Part shown: in pieces, positions 11,553 to 24,581 of the stretch
Numbering within the stretch: position 1 is the stretch's first letter
Layout of the letters: the number at the start of each line of letters is the position of its first letter
Assembly: GCA_024516155.1 (NCBI GenBank)
Contig: JAJJXM010000026.1
Coordinates: forward strand, 682,001 to 746,000
Direction of reading: 5' to 3'
DNA from: Pyronema omphalodes
Lineage: Eukaryota > Ascomycota > Pezizomycetes > Pezizales > Pyronemataceae
Length of the DNA: 64,000 bases
Position numbers and translations under genes: made by a program
The notes under the pieces: model-generated
Told to the model about the DNA's origin: nothing
Database searches by the model: none
What the model saw: the letters and a program-made list of their open reading frames with translations, nothing else

Positions 11553-13157
11553 CATTCTAGAAATCAATCAATCAAGCAAGCCAGAAAACGGGATAAGGAT
11601 ATATATTTCCATAAAATCTTTCATCACGAGGAGCATAATCCTCACTTGACACCCTACCCTACGCCGTTGATGGAATTTTCTTTGCTCCTAGAGGCTAAAG
11701 CGTGCTATGTTGCAAAACCTCCATCTCTTTTTGGGGGGAATTAGAAATGAAAGATGAGATTAAACGGTGATATGGATTTTGGATTTTGAATCTCTGATAT
11801 GTATAAAATAAAGAAAAGGAAAAAGGGGTGCTTGTATGTATGCTTGTATGTATTTATAACGTAATAACGGGAATCAGGGTCTTCATATCCGTATTTTTTT
11901 TACGGACAATTGGAAATCGATCAGCAATCATCGATCAGCAATCATCGATCAGCAATCATCTATCATGTCATATCATGCCATAAAGCCTACTTTCTTTTCG
12001 TTTCATCCTTTCCCCCCCTTCCTCCTTCCGTTTCTTGTTTACGTATATATATACCTACATACGTACCACGATACGTATGCATATTGTATATACATATCGT
12101 ACCTACCTCGCTCTATGTATGTATGCATGTATGTATTCGCAATTCGCAATTCGAAATTCGAAATTCGTAATTCAAAATTCGCTTAATTTGTATATGTATA
12201 TGTATATGTATATGTATGATTACATATCCATCTAACTATCCATCTAACTATCTACAGCACCATACATACAGCACCATATCCATTCCGTCAAAATCAACGC
12301 GTCATGCTCAAGGGGGTTTTGATAAGTAATATAAGTAATATAGCCATGATGAGTAATCCTATTTAAAAAAACGGACCGGGGGAGGCTGTTCGGGTGTAGC
12401 GGCTGTTTTTGATATGTAACCATCTAACTAATCTAGGGTGTTCAGTAACAAGTAATCAGTAACCAGCAGGGTGTACAGTGTATGCCAGCAGCCATATGGT
12501 AGGGTGTATGTATGGTATACCATACTCGGAGCACGATGATTAAGTTACGAATTTTGCGAATCTGCGAATCTGCGAACTTACGAACTTACGAACTTGGAAA
12601 CTTGCGAAGCCTTTTGTTTTGGAAGTTTATGACAGGATTAATATGATTATAACTATGGGCCTATGAGATGGAAAAAGATTACATATTTCCCAGGATTTCC
12701 CAGGTCCCTTCCCTCTTGTCTCTTGTCTCTTCTTTCCCCTGTTTGTAATCATAATCCATAGAGTTGCATTTACATTTATAGTTTAGTTCAAGTTTCAACA
12801 AACTAGCCACCTAGCCATCTATCTATCCAGCTAGCACAAAGTCAAACATACATATCCATAGCGCGTGCCGCAGAACTATGTAGAACAAAGTTCCAAACAG
12901 CTAGGAAAATCCAACAGGAAAAGATCCGTTTCGGAGTGTCGATTATGAAGATCTTTACCCCGTAGTCACGCGATCAATTTCCTTTGCCTTTGCTTCTTTG
13001 CGGATGTTGCCGTAGGGTGTCGGAGAAATCCGGTTTATGTCGTCGTCGTCGCAATGCAGTGTTGGAATCACCGTGGATTTGGGTGTGGTGGAGGAAAGTA
13101 TTGAATTGATATTGATATTGATATATTAATGAATCGGCAATTGATTGGGAAAGGTCC
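11553..13157. other. Gene-free stretch
   Basis: No gene is supported. Short repeats continue (ATCGATCAGCA at 11920-11960, TTCGCAATTCG at 12135-12180, GTATAT at 12190-12215, TGCGAACTTACG at 12550-12600). ORFs of 60-86 codons are low complexity and do not agree with any splice pattern I could find. Confidence 0.4.
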
Positions 13158-13690
13158 TTGGACTCTGGGACTCTGGGACTCTGGGACTTCTGTTTTGTTT
13201 TTCTGGTTTCTAGTTTCTGGTTTCTGGTTTCTGGTTTCTGGTCTTTAATTTCGGGTTTTGTTAAGTCGCTTTTAGTTTTTTTAGATTACGTTGGTGGGTA
13301 TGGTTTAGGTTTAAGTGCAAGGAATTACGATGGTGATTTGATATGTAGGAAGCCAGAAGCCAGAAGGATGGATGGATGGATGGTATGTAGGAATGCCAAA
13401 TCCCGAATCCCCGAACTCCGATCCCCCGATGCCGTAAATCCCGAAATCCGAAAGTCTGAAAGTCTGAACTCCGAAATCCCGAGCCCTGAAGCATGGATCC
13501 TCAAGTCCAAGTTAGCATCCCCGGATTCCCGGATTCCCATATCCCCGTGTTTCCTAGATTCCCATATCCCCGTGTTTCCCAGATTTCCGTATTCCCGTAT
13601 TATCATATGGTCAACTTACGTATCACTATATCCCCGGATTCTCGGATTCTCGGATTTTCGGATTCATGGATTAAGACTATTTACCGTGAC
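13158..13690. repeat. CTGGGACT, TTTCTGG and ATTCCCGG repeat block
   Basis: GACTCTGG units (13160-13185), GGTTTCTG units (13200-13245), a GGATGGATGG run (13367-13383), then CCCGAAATCCGAA units (13395-13490) and GATTCCCGGATTCCCATATC units (13515-13670). The 180-codon ORF here is made of these repeats and was not accepted as a gene. Confidence 0.7.
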
Positions 13691-14889
13691 TACATATTGA
13701 CACCCCCGAGCTACATCCTACAGGAATCAACGGAAACATAAACCCTCCAAAAGCCTAGCTGGATACTCCTAATATATAACTGATAAATCGGATGTAGCAA
13801 TGCAGTTGTATACAGCAGTATCAATATCTATATCAACAGTATGCTTATAATAAAAGCCTCCAAAGTTTCTCTATCAGAAGGCCAGGTAAAGAAGCATTAT
13901 TCTTTATATTAAGATTTATTTCTGTTTTTTATATAATGTGATAAACAATCCAACAACCGTTCCAACCAACCATTTCCAACGAACATCTTATCATACATAT
14001 TCACCCGGCGATGCATCATCACATCACGGCTTCTGTCTCGGCATCCACATCCCTATTGTAAGGGGAAAATTCCATCTAGACTTATCCAAACATAGCGCAA
14101 TGATATTCATTAGTACCATGCATATATACATACAGTAAGGCATCGGATATACTCACCTCTCACTCTCACTCTCGCACCCGAGTCCAAGTCCGAGTCCGAG
14201 GTTCGGAGAAAACGGGGATCTGCGAATCGCTGCTGTAGCTACGTACGTAACCATGCCATGCCTATCGCGCTATAGATATACTACAGGCACAAAGAAGCTT
14301 TTATGGCTCCATATGCGTATGCCCCTGAGCGTTCTAGGCTCCATAGGGTCCCTAGGATACGTAGGATCCTTGGTGTTGGTGGAGAGATGGATAGATGGAT
14401 AGATGCTCCATCGGCAGGTACATACATACAGTAGATAAATAGATGAGCTTTTCCAATCTTAGTTTAGATAAAAGTGAAGCTTGGGGAAAAAAAGATGGTT
14501 CCTGTATACGTGATATAATGAGAGTGTTTTTTTTTTGTGGAAGTTCTAGATTCTAAATATGAAATATGGATTTTGCGTCTACGAATACACAGCTGGCATG
14601 GATATGGCACGTCACACTACAGTACAGTACACTATATAAATCCCAGCGGAGTCCAGGCATTTTCGATTATATCTCGCACCTCATAACTTGTAAAACTTCA
14701 CTCATAACTTATCACTGCAATATTGTCATTAGTGCATTGAAAGTTTGAAACATCCAATATTATCAACTTTCTCCCGTACTCGAAGTCAAAGTAAACTGTA
14801 AGGGGGTTCTGAAGAACCTCTTGAAAGCTTCCTAATGAGGCGACCTTATCTCCTATTCCTCGTGACGTCCCCAATAACAATAACAGACA
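13691..14889. other. Gene-free stretch
   Basis: No gene or RNA is recognised. It contains short direct repeats (CACTCTCACTCTCG, CCGAGTCCAAGTC near 14160-14200; GATAGATG near 14385-14405). Confidence 0.4.
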
Positions 14890-15290
14890 AAAGTAAGCGG
14901 CGGTAACTTCAATCCATATCTAAAAGGCTCAAATAACCCCCCCCCCCCCCCCCCCCATTCCCCTACCCTCCTTTAATCTTCACATTCTTAATGCCCATGT
15001 ATGAGTATTCTTCCCAGCTCGGGCTATAGAGCTTGTAAAATAAAGGTTTTCAGGTTTTCCCCTCACTTCTGTCTTATTTCACTGTTGTGCTACAGTCTAG
15101 ATCTCATAAGATAGAGGTGGGGGGTTTTCCCATGTCGGATTTCTGGGCAGTTGAGGAGATGTTCCAGTTAAATATTATGCCATCAAATCGGGACTGGAAC
15201 GAGCTAGCTATGAAGAAGAACCTCAAGCTCTCTGTGTGAGGGAGTGCGGGGTTTCCTGGTTTGAAGAATGGCCATTAAACCACATTATAT
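14890..15290 (+). repeat. Dispersed repeat, copy C
   Basis: This is the best long match to copy A (395-795, inverted). Both begin with GGCGGTAA...CTTCAA, then an AATAACCCC run. Here that run is a C20 homopolymer (14937-14956), whereas copy A has only a short C run at this point. They continue with CATTCTTAAT, a CTCGGGCTATAGAG block, AATAAA, ACTTCTGTCTTATTT, GCTACAGTCTAGATCT, CCATGTCGGATTT and a CTCTGTGTGAGGGAGTG block. The end near 15290 is uncertain. No target duplication or coding capacity was found. Confidence 0.7.
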
Positions 15291-17631
15291 CCCTATCACT
15301 GGGTGCTATATAGAGATATCTTTATGATGAAATGGATTGGCTTTATCAGCCGCCAATACTATTTCACTGGTGAGTAGCACAGGCAATGCCATTTCATGAC
15401 CGAACGAAAACCTATTCCCAAAGTCGAAGCATTTCACCTACCATGTCGATCACCAGCCATCTTCAATATCTTACCATGCTCAAGCAATCCCCCGATTATC
15501 AGCATCTTTCACCGTCAAATTTTCTTTCAGCCACCAAACTGGACCCCATTTAGAACCCTAACCCACCCGCATCACTCGCCATCACTCGATGTATCATTCC
15601 GTGTAACACATTTCCTTGTCCTCTCTACCACCACTGAATAGACATTACCATACATCCGTATCGAATTTCTCCCACATCTTCCGTAAGCTCGGTTCCTCAT
15701 ATGGGCGTTTGTGGTTTCCGGGGCTACCCAGAAGGCTCGGAGTAGAGAACGTATGGTTTCTTTACTCTAGCCACCCATCTGTCAGCGTGGGCGCCTATTT
15801 TTAGTGTGGAGGCTATTTTATTCATGATCTTTTGAGGCGGAGGGAGAGAGGGTGTGAATAGTGTGAATAGCGTCAGTAGTGTGACGCGCTTGGATGGAGG
15901 GGCTGTTCAGGAAATAGAAAGGAAATCAAGTAAGGACTTTTGAGAGAATGGTGGGTGGGAAGAAATATCCTCACTGCCACTGTCTATTTTCTGGCTTGAA
16001 AATTGTCGAGATAATACTGCGTAGTGTGGATCTGGGGTAAGGGCTCCCGGCTTCGGAGTATGTAGTGTAAGAAATTAACATGCGAAAGCAAGAAAGTAGG
16101 CGCCTTGGTGACTGGGGGCCGTTACGGTTTGGGTTTCTGTTGTTTCTTCGGAGTTTTGGGAGTTGGTCTAAATTTGTTCATTGTTAAGACTTATAAGAGT
16201 CGGAGAATTTGTAAAAGAATTCATTTGAATGCAAGAAGTTCGAGAACTTTTCTTTACAATATGAAGACGGATTGCTGTTGCACACTCACACAAAACGTCT
16301 GGCCAGCATTTCTAAGGAAGTTTTGTAATGAAGTCTTGATTATTGCTGCAGCATTGCGGCTTTCGTTGGATGGTATGTATTTCATTTTTCGATACTTGCT
16401 ATGTCATGGAATGTGGCGGCCAGGCACTGGACAATTGAAACGACCTCTTCGCTGCAGGGTGGTATCAATGAGGTGTTGCTGCGTCGCAGATTGAAGGGGT
16501 GTGTGTAGGGGAAGAAAAAAAAATACATAAGCGGAATAATAGCGACTTTGAAGATATATCTCATCGCTTGTCAAATGTAACTTTTTTTCACGATTACCAG
16601 GTTAACTGTGTAATCTAACAGTTCATTAACGATGATCGACGATCGTAGACAGTCGTTGACGAGCTTATCATTACGCTTGTGCAAAGAGGCTTGAATAAAG
16701 CACCAGAAAGATCACATCTAGCGACCGGTTGATGCAAGGGCAGTAAGCTTTTACAGCCTTACGGAGGCGTCGAGAAACATTTCTGCCCGGTCTAAACCCA
16801 ATGTGTAGATGAATGAGTCTGAGCTACACTCTGTAAGTCACTTTTTCGCCGTTTTCTCGCACTTTTACTGAATGTGATGAATCACAGAAGGCATCGTGAG
16901 ATGTTCCGTACGGCGTATTCTAGCGACCGTTGCCAAAACGTGTGGTTTCAGTTTCGAGTTAGTTGGAGTTTTCAATCCATCGTGTGGAATAATGACGATG
17001 GTAAACAGAGCAGTCCAGACGCAGCATTGGGCTATTATATGTATGAAGCACGTAGGACATCCGGATTAGATTGATTGGGCGAACATCCTTCAAATAGTCA
17101 TAATAAAGTTTTTACAAATGAATGGCGATGGTGATCAAGTTTTTGCATGCATTTTTCACAAATCAAGAGAATCCAAAATCTTGACCAAACATCATCTTTG
17201 ATTTCAGTACAACTTCCAGCTACTAGCTACCGTACCAGGGGATCCAAACCCGCTCCTTACCAATTACAAAAACGCCAACCCAACCTGCCATATCTTTGAT
17301 CCAACCACATCATACAAGCATCCAAACCCTCAACCCAACCCAGAAGAACAGAATAATCCAAACCCCTATCTGTAAATAACAAAAAATCCCTAGTAGAAGC
17401 AGCAAATCCCAGCGCTAAATGCAAAACATAAGAAAAACCACTACCTGAACAAAAGAAACTCCCTAAAGTCGATCCGTAAAAATCCTATCGCTAAAACAAT
17501 AAACAAGAAGGCAAAGTTGAGAAGAGATAGAAAAAAGGAAACCCAACAAAGGGAATAAAGAAAAGAAAAACACAAATAAAATTCCAAAGAAGGAAGATAT
17601 AACAATGATAGTGATGATATAGTCAGATCTC
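15291..17631. other. Gene-free stretch before the SAM-PH gene
   Basis: No gene is supported. Several 60-130-codon ORFs exist, the longest at 16105-16494 on the plus strand, but none shows a domain, a conserved motif or coherent splicing. About 17400-17631 is probably the 3' UTR of the minus-strand gene that follows. Confidence 0.4.
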
Positions 17632-20610
17632 TTAGACCTTCTCTCCATTTACCTCAACCTCAAATCCTTGTCCCTTCTGCTTAATAGCCTTAGCCAACAT
17701 CAACTCTCTCATCCAATCAATTCTCTCCTCCCTAGATCCAACAGCAAAGCAGTGAACCTTTCCAATGTTTTTCTTTCCCTTCTGGCCGGGGCCGTCAGCC
17801 GGCACCAACTGGAAGAAGTAGCTTCCAGCAACGCCATCCTCCTTCTTCTTTCCAAAGATCTTTCCACTCTTGAAGGCAGCAGATAACTTAGTAGAACCGG
17901 AGTTACTGCAAGCAACCTGGTACTGGTCCATGTCGATACTTCCGACCTCTCCAGTAGCGACATCCCTAGCGTATCCCAAGCGGGTACCCCTCAAGACAAA
18001 GTGGTAGTCAGGCCACTCATGTCTGAACCAGTTGGTACGTCTCTTCTTCATCCACCCAGAGTGGGTGCGCATAGAAGGAGAAGGTGCAATCTTTACCTCA
18101 CCATCCTCAACTACCTCCCACTCAGCAGACTCCTCAACCATATTCAAGGTTGGGCGAGTGCTCTGAGATCTCTGGATACCGGCACCACGGGGAACAATGG
18201 GTGCGGTGAGAGACTCAATAGTAGGAGTTGGGAAGCGACGGTAGTGAAGCTCAGGAGGAACAGACTGGGACTGGTCACGGAAGTTGATGGGAGTTCCGGT
18301 AGGACAAGGAACGTCGGCCTCAGAGAAGGGAGTAGTGGTTCTCATCATACCGGGGCTGCGAACACGGCTGGGAACGGCGAAGTTGCCGTGAGGAGGGACT
18401 ACCTGCTCCATACCCTGGATGCGAAGACCAAAGGAGGGGGTCTGGGATCGCTGCATGGTAGGAGAGGGAGCGGGAGGGCAAAAGCTTCCGTTGGTGGTAG
18501 AGGCAGTGTGAGGAACCGAGGGGGGAAGGCGCTGGTAAGAAGCGTGTGAAGGATGGGATGGGTAGGGTTGGGGAGTAGGTACAGGGTGGGGAGGCATGAT
18601 AGATCCGATAGAGTCCTTGCGGGGAGCAGGAGGAGGGGGAGAAGGGCGACGTGGGGCGATAGTAAGATTCTCCACAGGTGCCTTGGTAGGAACGGGAGGA
18701 GGAGTGCTGCGAGCCTCCTCAAGGTGTTGAAGGTGCTGATAGTTAACGAACTGTCTGACACTCTCCTGAGGGTCGAGGCGAGAGACCTCGCGAAGAACTG
18801 ACTCCTTGAGCTTGATCTCCTTGGATTGGATCTGTCCAAGAGCATCGGAGGAAGCAATGACGCTGGGAGAGGTATATCCAGACTGAGGACGAGGAGAGCC
18901 TTGAAGAGTTCTGGGAGATCCCTGGATGGTTCTAGGGCTATCCTGAGGAATGGCAGGTTGCATACCAGAAAAGTCCGCAATACTGGGAGTGGTGGCAATG
19001 AGAATGGTACCATGCTCAGAGCGAACCTCAGACTTGGGACGAGAAGGGAGAGTAGGATGCTCAGCCTTTCCGTGCTTACGGCACTTGTCACCCTTCTTGC
19101 ACTTGTGTGGCTTCTTGGTGAGGTCCTGGATGGTGGCCGCAGCAGGCTTCTTCGGCTTACGGCCACGGATAGAGATAGAGTCTGAGGGAGTGACACTGTC
19201 ACGCTTGCTCATGTTCCTTCTCATTGGGCGTCCCTGGTCGTAAGAAGTCATGGCCTCAATCTTGGCAATGTAGCTGCCGGGGAACTCCTCATCAGAAGTA
19301 ATGATGATAGAGTCAACAGCAACCTGGCGTTGGGGCATACGGACGTTGGTCCTTCTGCGGCGTCTGACTACTGGGCGGTTACGGGGCTGAACACCATCGT
19401 CACGCTCGTCGTCATCGGCGTCAGAGACGTTGCTGGGAAGAACCATAGGCTTGTGAACAGTCTGGGGGAGAGGAGTGGGAGGAGCTGTACGGTAAAGAGG
19501 GGTGCGAGGTCCATATCCGACAATGGTCTGGTCATCCTCAGGGACAGCAATCATCTGAGAAGCAACCGAGGTTGAGGAACCAGATCGGGCACGGGAGTTT
19601 GCAGCTGAGATAGTGCTGTTGCTTCGGGCAATACGGGATGAGGTGCGGATGAACTCGGCACGGTCAGGAGTCGGGATGCCGCGAGCTCGGAGGTGGACGA
19701 TTTCGGTCCAGAGCTCGGTACGCTTACCGAAGGACTGAATATCAAGCTGCATAAAAATTAGAGATTATCAATTAAAAGTGTTGGAATAATTTTCACTTAC
19801 CTCCTTAAGATCTTCCCATTTGAGATCGATTAAAATTGCACCGCTGATGTCATTCTTTGCAAACTTCTCAACCATCTCCTGTTCGAATCCCAAAGCCGCC
19901 ATCCAGGCACAGACCTGGTTGGGCGACCATGTTCGTACTTCCTCAATATCAAAAGCATCCTCAGCCGCAATCAAAATATCCTCGCCACTCACTGGCCTGC
20001 TGTTGCCAAAGTATGCCTCGCTCTCACTTCGTGGAGTGTGGTGAGGTGAGTGTTGAGAAACACGAGGGGACTGTGGTAGCCTTGGTGATGATGGGTATCT
20101 TGGTGAAGATGATCCGAGCTTTGGTGTTCCGCGAGCAGACAAAACTCTTGGAGTTGGGAGAGGAGAGTCTGGAAGCTTGTGTAAAGATGGCGACCTCGAA
20201 GCATCTGTTAATGAAGGAGTGGGTGGTAACGAGCTCCTGGGTGAAGGAATGGTGATGTGGCTAATGTTTGTTGTATGAGTGGTTGAGTATGATCGGAATA
20301 GATGAGGACCACGAGGACCAACAGTCGTCATTGCCTTTACCTTGGCAGCGAATGCAGGCGATGCCTCCATCGAGGAAGCTCTTGATGATCTCGGCGATTT
20401 CTCATCCATAATTTCTACCACTGGGAATCCCTCCTCCATGTACTCTGGTGATGGTGTCCGAGGTGTCGGTGGTCCTCTGCATTCTGCGTCCATGAAAATC
20501 CCATCAGGTTTCGTCATGACCATATCGATCTCGAGGCTGCAATAACTGCTCTGGCCTACATAAAAAATCCACTGACACAAATCCAATAGAAAACCATGCT
20601 CTCCCGACAC
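17632..20610 (-). CDS. SAM and PH domain protein (Boi-like)
   Basis: Probably a cortical scaffold of the Boi1/Boi2 type, binding phosphoinositides through PH and partners through SAM during polarised growth. Model: exon 1 20610-19801, intron 19800-19747 (54 nt, GTAAGT...TGCAG), exon 2 19746-17632; 974 aa. The splice falls inside the SAM domain (residues about 225-289): VRTWSPNQVCAWMAALGF up to WEDLKE, joined to LDIQSFGKRTELWTEI. A long disordered Ser/Pro-rich middle has many SPR, TP and PPP motifs that could be kinase or SH3 sites. The PH domain (about 832-961) starts HSGWMKKRRTNWFRHEWPDY and ends REERIDWMRELMLA. Yeast Boi proteins also have an N-terminal SH3, which is absent here. The start is unsure: residues before MDAECRGPPTP read poorly and may be intron, so a downstream ATG could be the true start. 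Confidence 0.8.
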
Positions 20611-22504
20611 CCCGGGAGTCTCCGCAATGTATTCCCAAACAGGAATCCGTTATTTATAGGGCAGCAAAACCGACATCCAGACGATGACAGACGAGGATTA
20701 GCTCAACTCGCCAGGAAGCGGGGAGAGCTGCGAGCTTATTTTCTTTTTTTTTTGGCTGTCCCTCATGCATTTAGCAGGTTGCTTGGCTGTCGGTGCCATC
20801 CATGCCTGCAGAAACTTACTTACGGTTAACCTAGTGTAGGCTATCCTTGCCCTTGCCCTGTTAGTGAATGGCGAATATGATGGATGCAGATGATATGTAA
20901 AGGTTAAGAATTTTGTCAGAGCGGATGGTTCATGGTGACATGTAGATTTGATGAGCTCTAGCCCGTGTTGTCCCCTCTGCCTTATGGATGTTACTCACTT
21001 TATAGTGCACTATACTTTTGTCAGATATCACTGCCAATTGAAAGTAGTCTGAGAATAAGAGAATATTCACATTTTAGAATATTCCCATGGATTCTTTGAG
21101 ACCACGTGCATGACTGTCCTCCTCAAAAAGAGGGGAAAGGGCTGGATTACTCGATTCAATGAAAATGCTAGATACTCCCGCTGATTGGCTATTACCTCAC
21201 TAAGCAGCCTTTCCCTTTTATGGCCTACATATTTGATACTGACGAGATGCATGGATTGTTGACCAATGAGGATTGCTGTTGCGAGGACTTTGTTGCCAAA
21301 AATATCCCAGCCATTTGTTTTACTGCAGAACATCGATGCCACCCACACCACAGATGCTAAAAATGTGGTTCTCTGTGAGATACGCGCCCATCTCGCTGAA
21401 AGACACTCTTTTTTTGCCTATGGACTTGCAAAAGGCGGGGATTTGTATGGTAGCAGCATGTAGGAAAATCGGGTTTCTATTTCCATCCCCTTGCTATCCG
21501 TTCTGCACGTCTTTCTCGGATAGAATCCTTGTGACGGGAGGCTCTATCGTTTTTTCTTTTGGCTCGCTTGAGGTGGGGAATCGTTGAAATACTCGAGGAT
21601 GTGCCCTGCCGGAGTCATGATTTTTTCATCATCATCATCGACAAGATAGCGATAAACAACAACCACCTCCTCCCTCCTCCTCTCCGATAATATACAGAAC
21701 CCGTTTGTATTCTAGGAGCTGGTAACCTGGTATCTGCGGTCTTCTTCAACATCCTCTCTCCTCCACCATAGAAGATCACAGTCTGCGACTTGACTAAAAA
21801 ATCACGAACTTAATTCAATCTACGCTGGACGATAACGCTACACGCACACGAGATCCAACGCCGCAGGCAGCTACTGATTCATACCATAACCAACACAGCC
21901 AATTTGCCTGGAGCGATATAATCGTAATATTTTGAAACGAAAAGCGAAATCGAGGACTCCGACGCCAACACGATAGTACCAGTTGCACTAGGGACTTTGT
22001 ATTGGGACTACACACGGCGACCACTCTTTTTGACCAGAGAGCGTATTGCTTGGGCATTTTGCATATTTCTTCTCGCAGCCTCAGCTCCAATCAGGACCCC
22101 GGACGCCATCATCTGGACCCCTGCTACCAACCCATCGATTTTATACTAAAGGCCCTGCCCGGCATTTCCTCTTAGATTGTGGATCACTTTGAGGAAAATA
22201 TATAGCACAAAGACATTCCACTTGCACTTCGACTTGTTCATCAGGACTCGACTGGATTGTTGACTTTATTGACTCATCAATAACTACAATCCATCAATAA
22301 CCCACATCCATCCATCACCTATCAGTCATCCCTTAGGATCATCCTTACCTTGTGTCAACAGCCCTCCTGCATATATATATTACCAAACTACTCCAAGGGA
22401 CAAATAGAACAACCACAGGCAATCTGCCAGCCACAAATACAACCGCAAAGCTGCCTTTCACAACCCCCCTCGCCGTTTCCTCGCTGGATTCATCGTCCAT
22501 CACC
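20611..22504. other. Divergent intergenic region
   Basis: Lies between the divergently transcribed SAM-PH and Zn2Cys6 genes, so it should contain both promoters. The last 400 bp before 22505 are C/T- and CATCA-rich and look like the 5' UTR of the transcription factor. No ORF here carries a recognisable domain. Confidence 0.45.
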
Positions 22505-24581
22505 ATGCAGCCTAAGGCCCCCAAACAATCCACAAAGACCCATCGTCGGTCACGAACAGGTAAAATTCGATTTTCTTTTATGATCTTATATTATTCTTTA
22601 GTTTTCCCCGAATATAATCTAATGACCACTCTGTAGGATGCTTCACCTGCCGACTACGAAGAAAGAAGTGCGACGAAGGAAAGCCAGCCTGCCGTGCCTG
22701 CAAACACCTCGGACTTTCATGCGAATACAAGAGACCTCAGTGGTGGGGCAATGTTGAGCAACGCAAGCGACAGAAGGAGACAATTAAGTTAATGATTAAG
22801 AGAACGAAATTGACCGAAAAGGCCGTGCACCTCTCACCCGCAAACAGTGCCGACTCTCCCCCAGAACTTTCACGATCGCTTCCAACCTCAGACACTTTGT
22901 CCGACACTATCGCCAGCCGACACCGATCTGATTCAATCGACTCGCAATATACTATTTATGGAGAAGATTCCGGCGTTCACTATCACCAGATGCACCCGGG
23001 TCACTACAACCACCACGGACATGCTCACTACCAGCACCACGCCGGTGCCCCTCCTCCATACAACGAGTTCGATGTGTTTTCTCATCAGAAACAGACCTAC
23101 GTGAATGGATATCCCATCGAATCAATGCCTCGCCGCCCATCGAGCACTGCTTCCTTCGTCAGCAGCAACCCCCGAAGAAGTTCCATGGCCAGTGTGCACG
23201 TTCCTATTGAGCAACCCGCTCCATATATTCAGCACCCGTCAATCAGCGAAGTTATTGCATCAGCAGAAGATACCGCCAACTCATTCTTTGATTTTCATCC
23301 ATACGTTCCCGTCGAGGCACCGGCACATATTCCCCTCCAGATTCCTGTCGAGGGCGATGACCGACTTTTACTCGATCATTTTTTGTATGATGTCCAGAGA
23401 CTTATCTTCCCCGTTCTCGATCTTCACCATGATGCCCGACAGCAAGTCATGCTTCAAGCACTCGCCAATAACGAATGCTACCGTCACTGTTGTCTCAGCA
23501 TTTCTGCTCTCCATATAAAAACGACTCGACCACTGGCCAAAGCAGATGAGGAGCGTGTTGATCAGGACATTACTCGCCATCGTTACAAGACAATTTCTGG
23601 ACTTTGCGAGGCTTTGGCAAAAGACTCGGAACACCTTCAAATTTTGGAGGCAACTTTAGGAATGATTCTTTTCCAGGTAAGTTACAAAAGTTGACTTGTA
23701 GATCTTTCAGCTGCTAACGTTAACTTATTTAGTGCTCCGTTGGATCACCGACGGATTCGCTCCCGGATATCCCCTGGCACCAACACTTCCTCGCCGCAAT
23801 TTCCCTTGTCAACAAGTTGGATCTCACAAACTACTTACAGCCGATTTCTCGCAACACACAGCTCTCACCGACGCTGAATATGACCTTAGCTGCTTGGATC
23901 GATATTCTCGGAGCCACCATGCTTGGCCGTGCCCCACAGTTTGCCGATACTTACCGTGAGAAGCATCTTAGCGGTGGACTATCCGGCTTGCGAGAATTGA
24001 TGGGATGTGACGACCGTGTTATGTACTTGATTTCAGAAATCGCATGTTTGGAGGCATTGAAGGACCAGGGAATGTTGAACGACATGGACTTGTGCAACCA
24101 TGTGCAGAGTTTGGGAGCACAGATTGATTTGACGGAGGACGCCGAACATTACTCAGTTTACGATCATAACGGCAATATCAACCCCACAGCACTCACTTCA
24201 CAGATGACTGCGGCTTTTAGATACGCAGCGAGAATCCACTTGTGCTCATTGGTGCCTGGATTCGACCGCAACGCTTCTCAGTCGTTGCAGCTACTAGATA
24301 AACTTACGACGTGCTTGGAGCAAATTCCAGCGGGAACAGACGGATTTGATAGAAGTTTGGTATGGGCATATCTCATTGGAGGAAGTGTAGCAAATGGAGA
24401 CAGCAGGTTTAGGGCAGTGTTGAAGGATAGGTGCTTGCAGCTCGGGGAGGAGGCAAAGTGTGGAAGTTTTGGAAGGATGGAACGGGTATTGTCGGAGGTT
24501 TGGAAAATTCGGGAACAAGGTGGCGATGCGCACTGGAGAACTATTATGGCTACGCAGGGATGGGATTGTTTATTGGTGTGA
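22505..24581 (+). CDS. Zn(II)2Cys6 transcription factor, PRO1/NosA-like
   Basis: A fungal binuclear zinc-cluster DNA-binding regulator. Model: exon 1 22505-22559, intron 22560-22636 (77 nt), exon 2 22637-23676, intron 23677-23732 (56 nt, GTAAGT with branch GCTAAC), exon 3 23733-24581; 647 aa. The first intron interrupts the codon just before the zinc cluster, giving Cys20-X2-Cys23-X6-Cys30-X6-Cys37-X2-Cys40-X6-Cys47 in CFTCRLRRKKCDEGKPACRA. The following YKRPQWWGN segment and the basic KRTKL stretch resemble, from memory, the PRO1/NosA/RosA group that controls sexual development. That subgroup call is an inference. Residues about 180-640 look like the fungal-specific TF domain 2 (FFDFHPYVP, LLLDHFLYDVQRLIFPVLD, SISALH). 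A His-rich stretch near residues 110-140 is probably disordered. Confidence 0.8.

Noticed and set aside
16105..16494. 129-codon ORF with many Cys and hydrophobic residues
   Set aside because: No domain or conserved motif, and no supporting splice or context.
18001..19202. ORFs of 182 and 267 codons overlapping the SAM-PH gene
   Set aside because: They overlap the well-supported SAM-PH exon 2 on the opposite strand or in another frame and have low-complexity Leu/Ser/Arg content.
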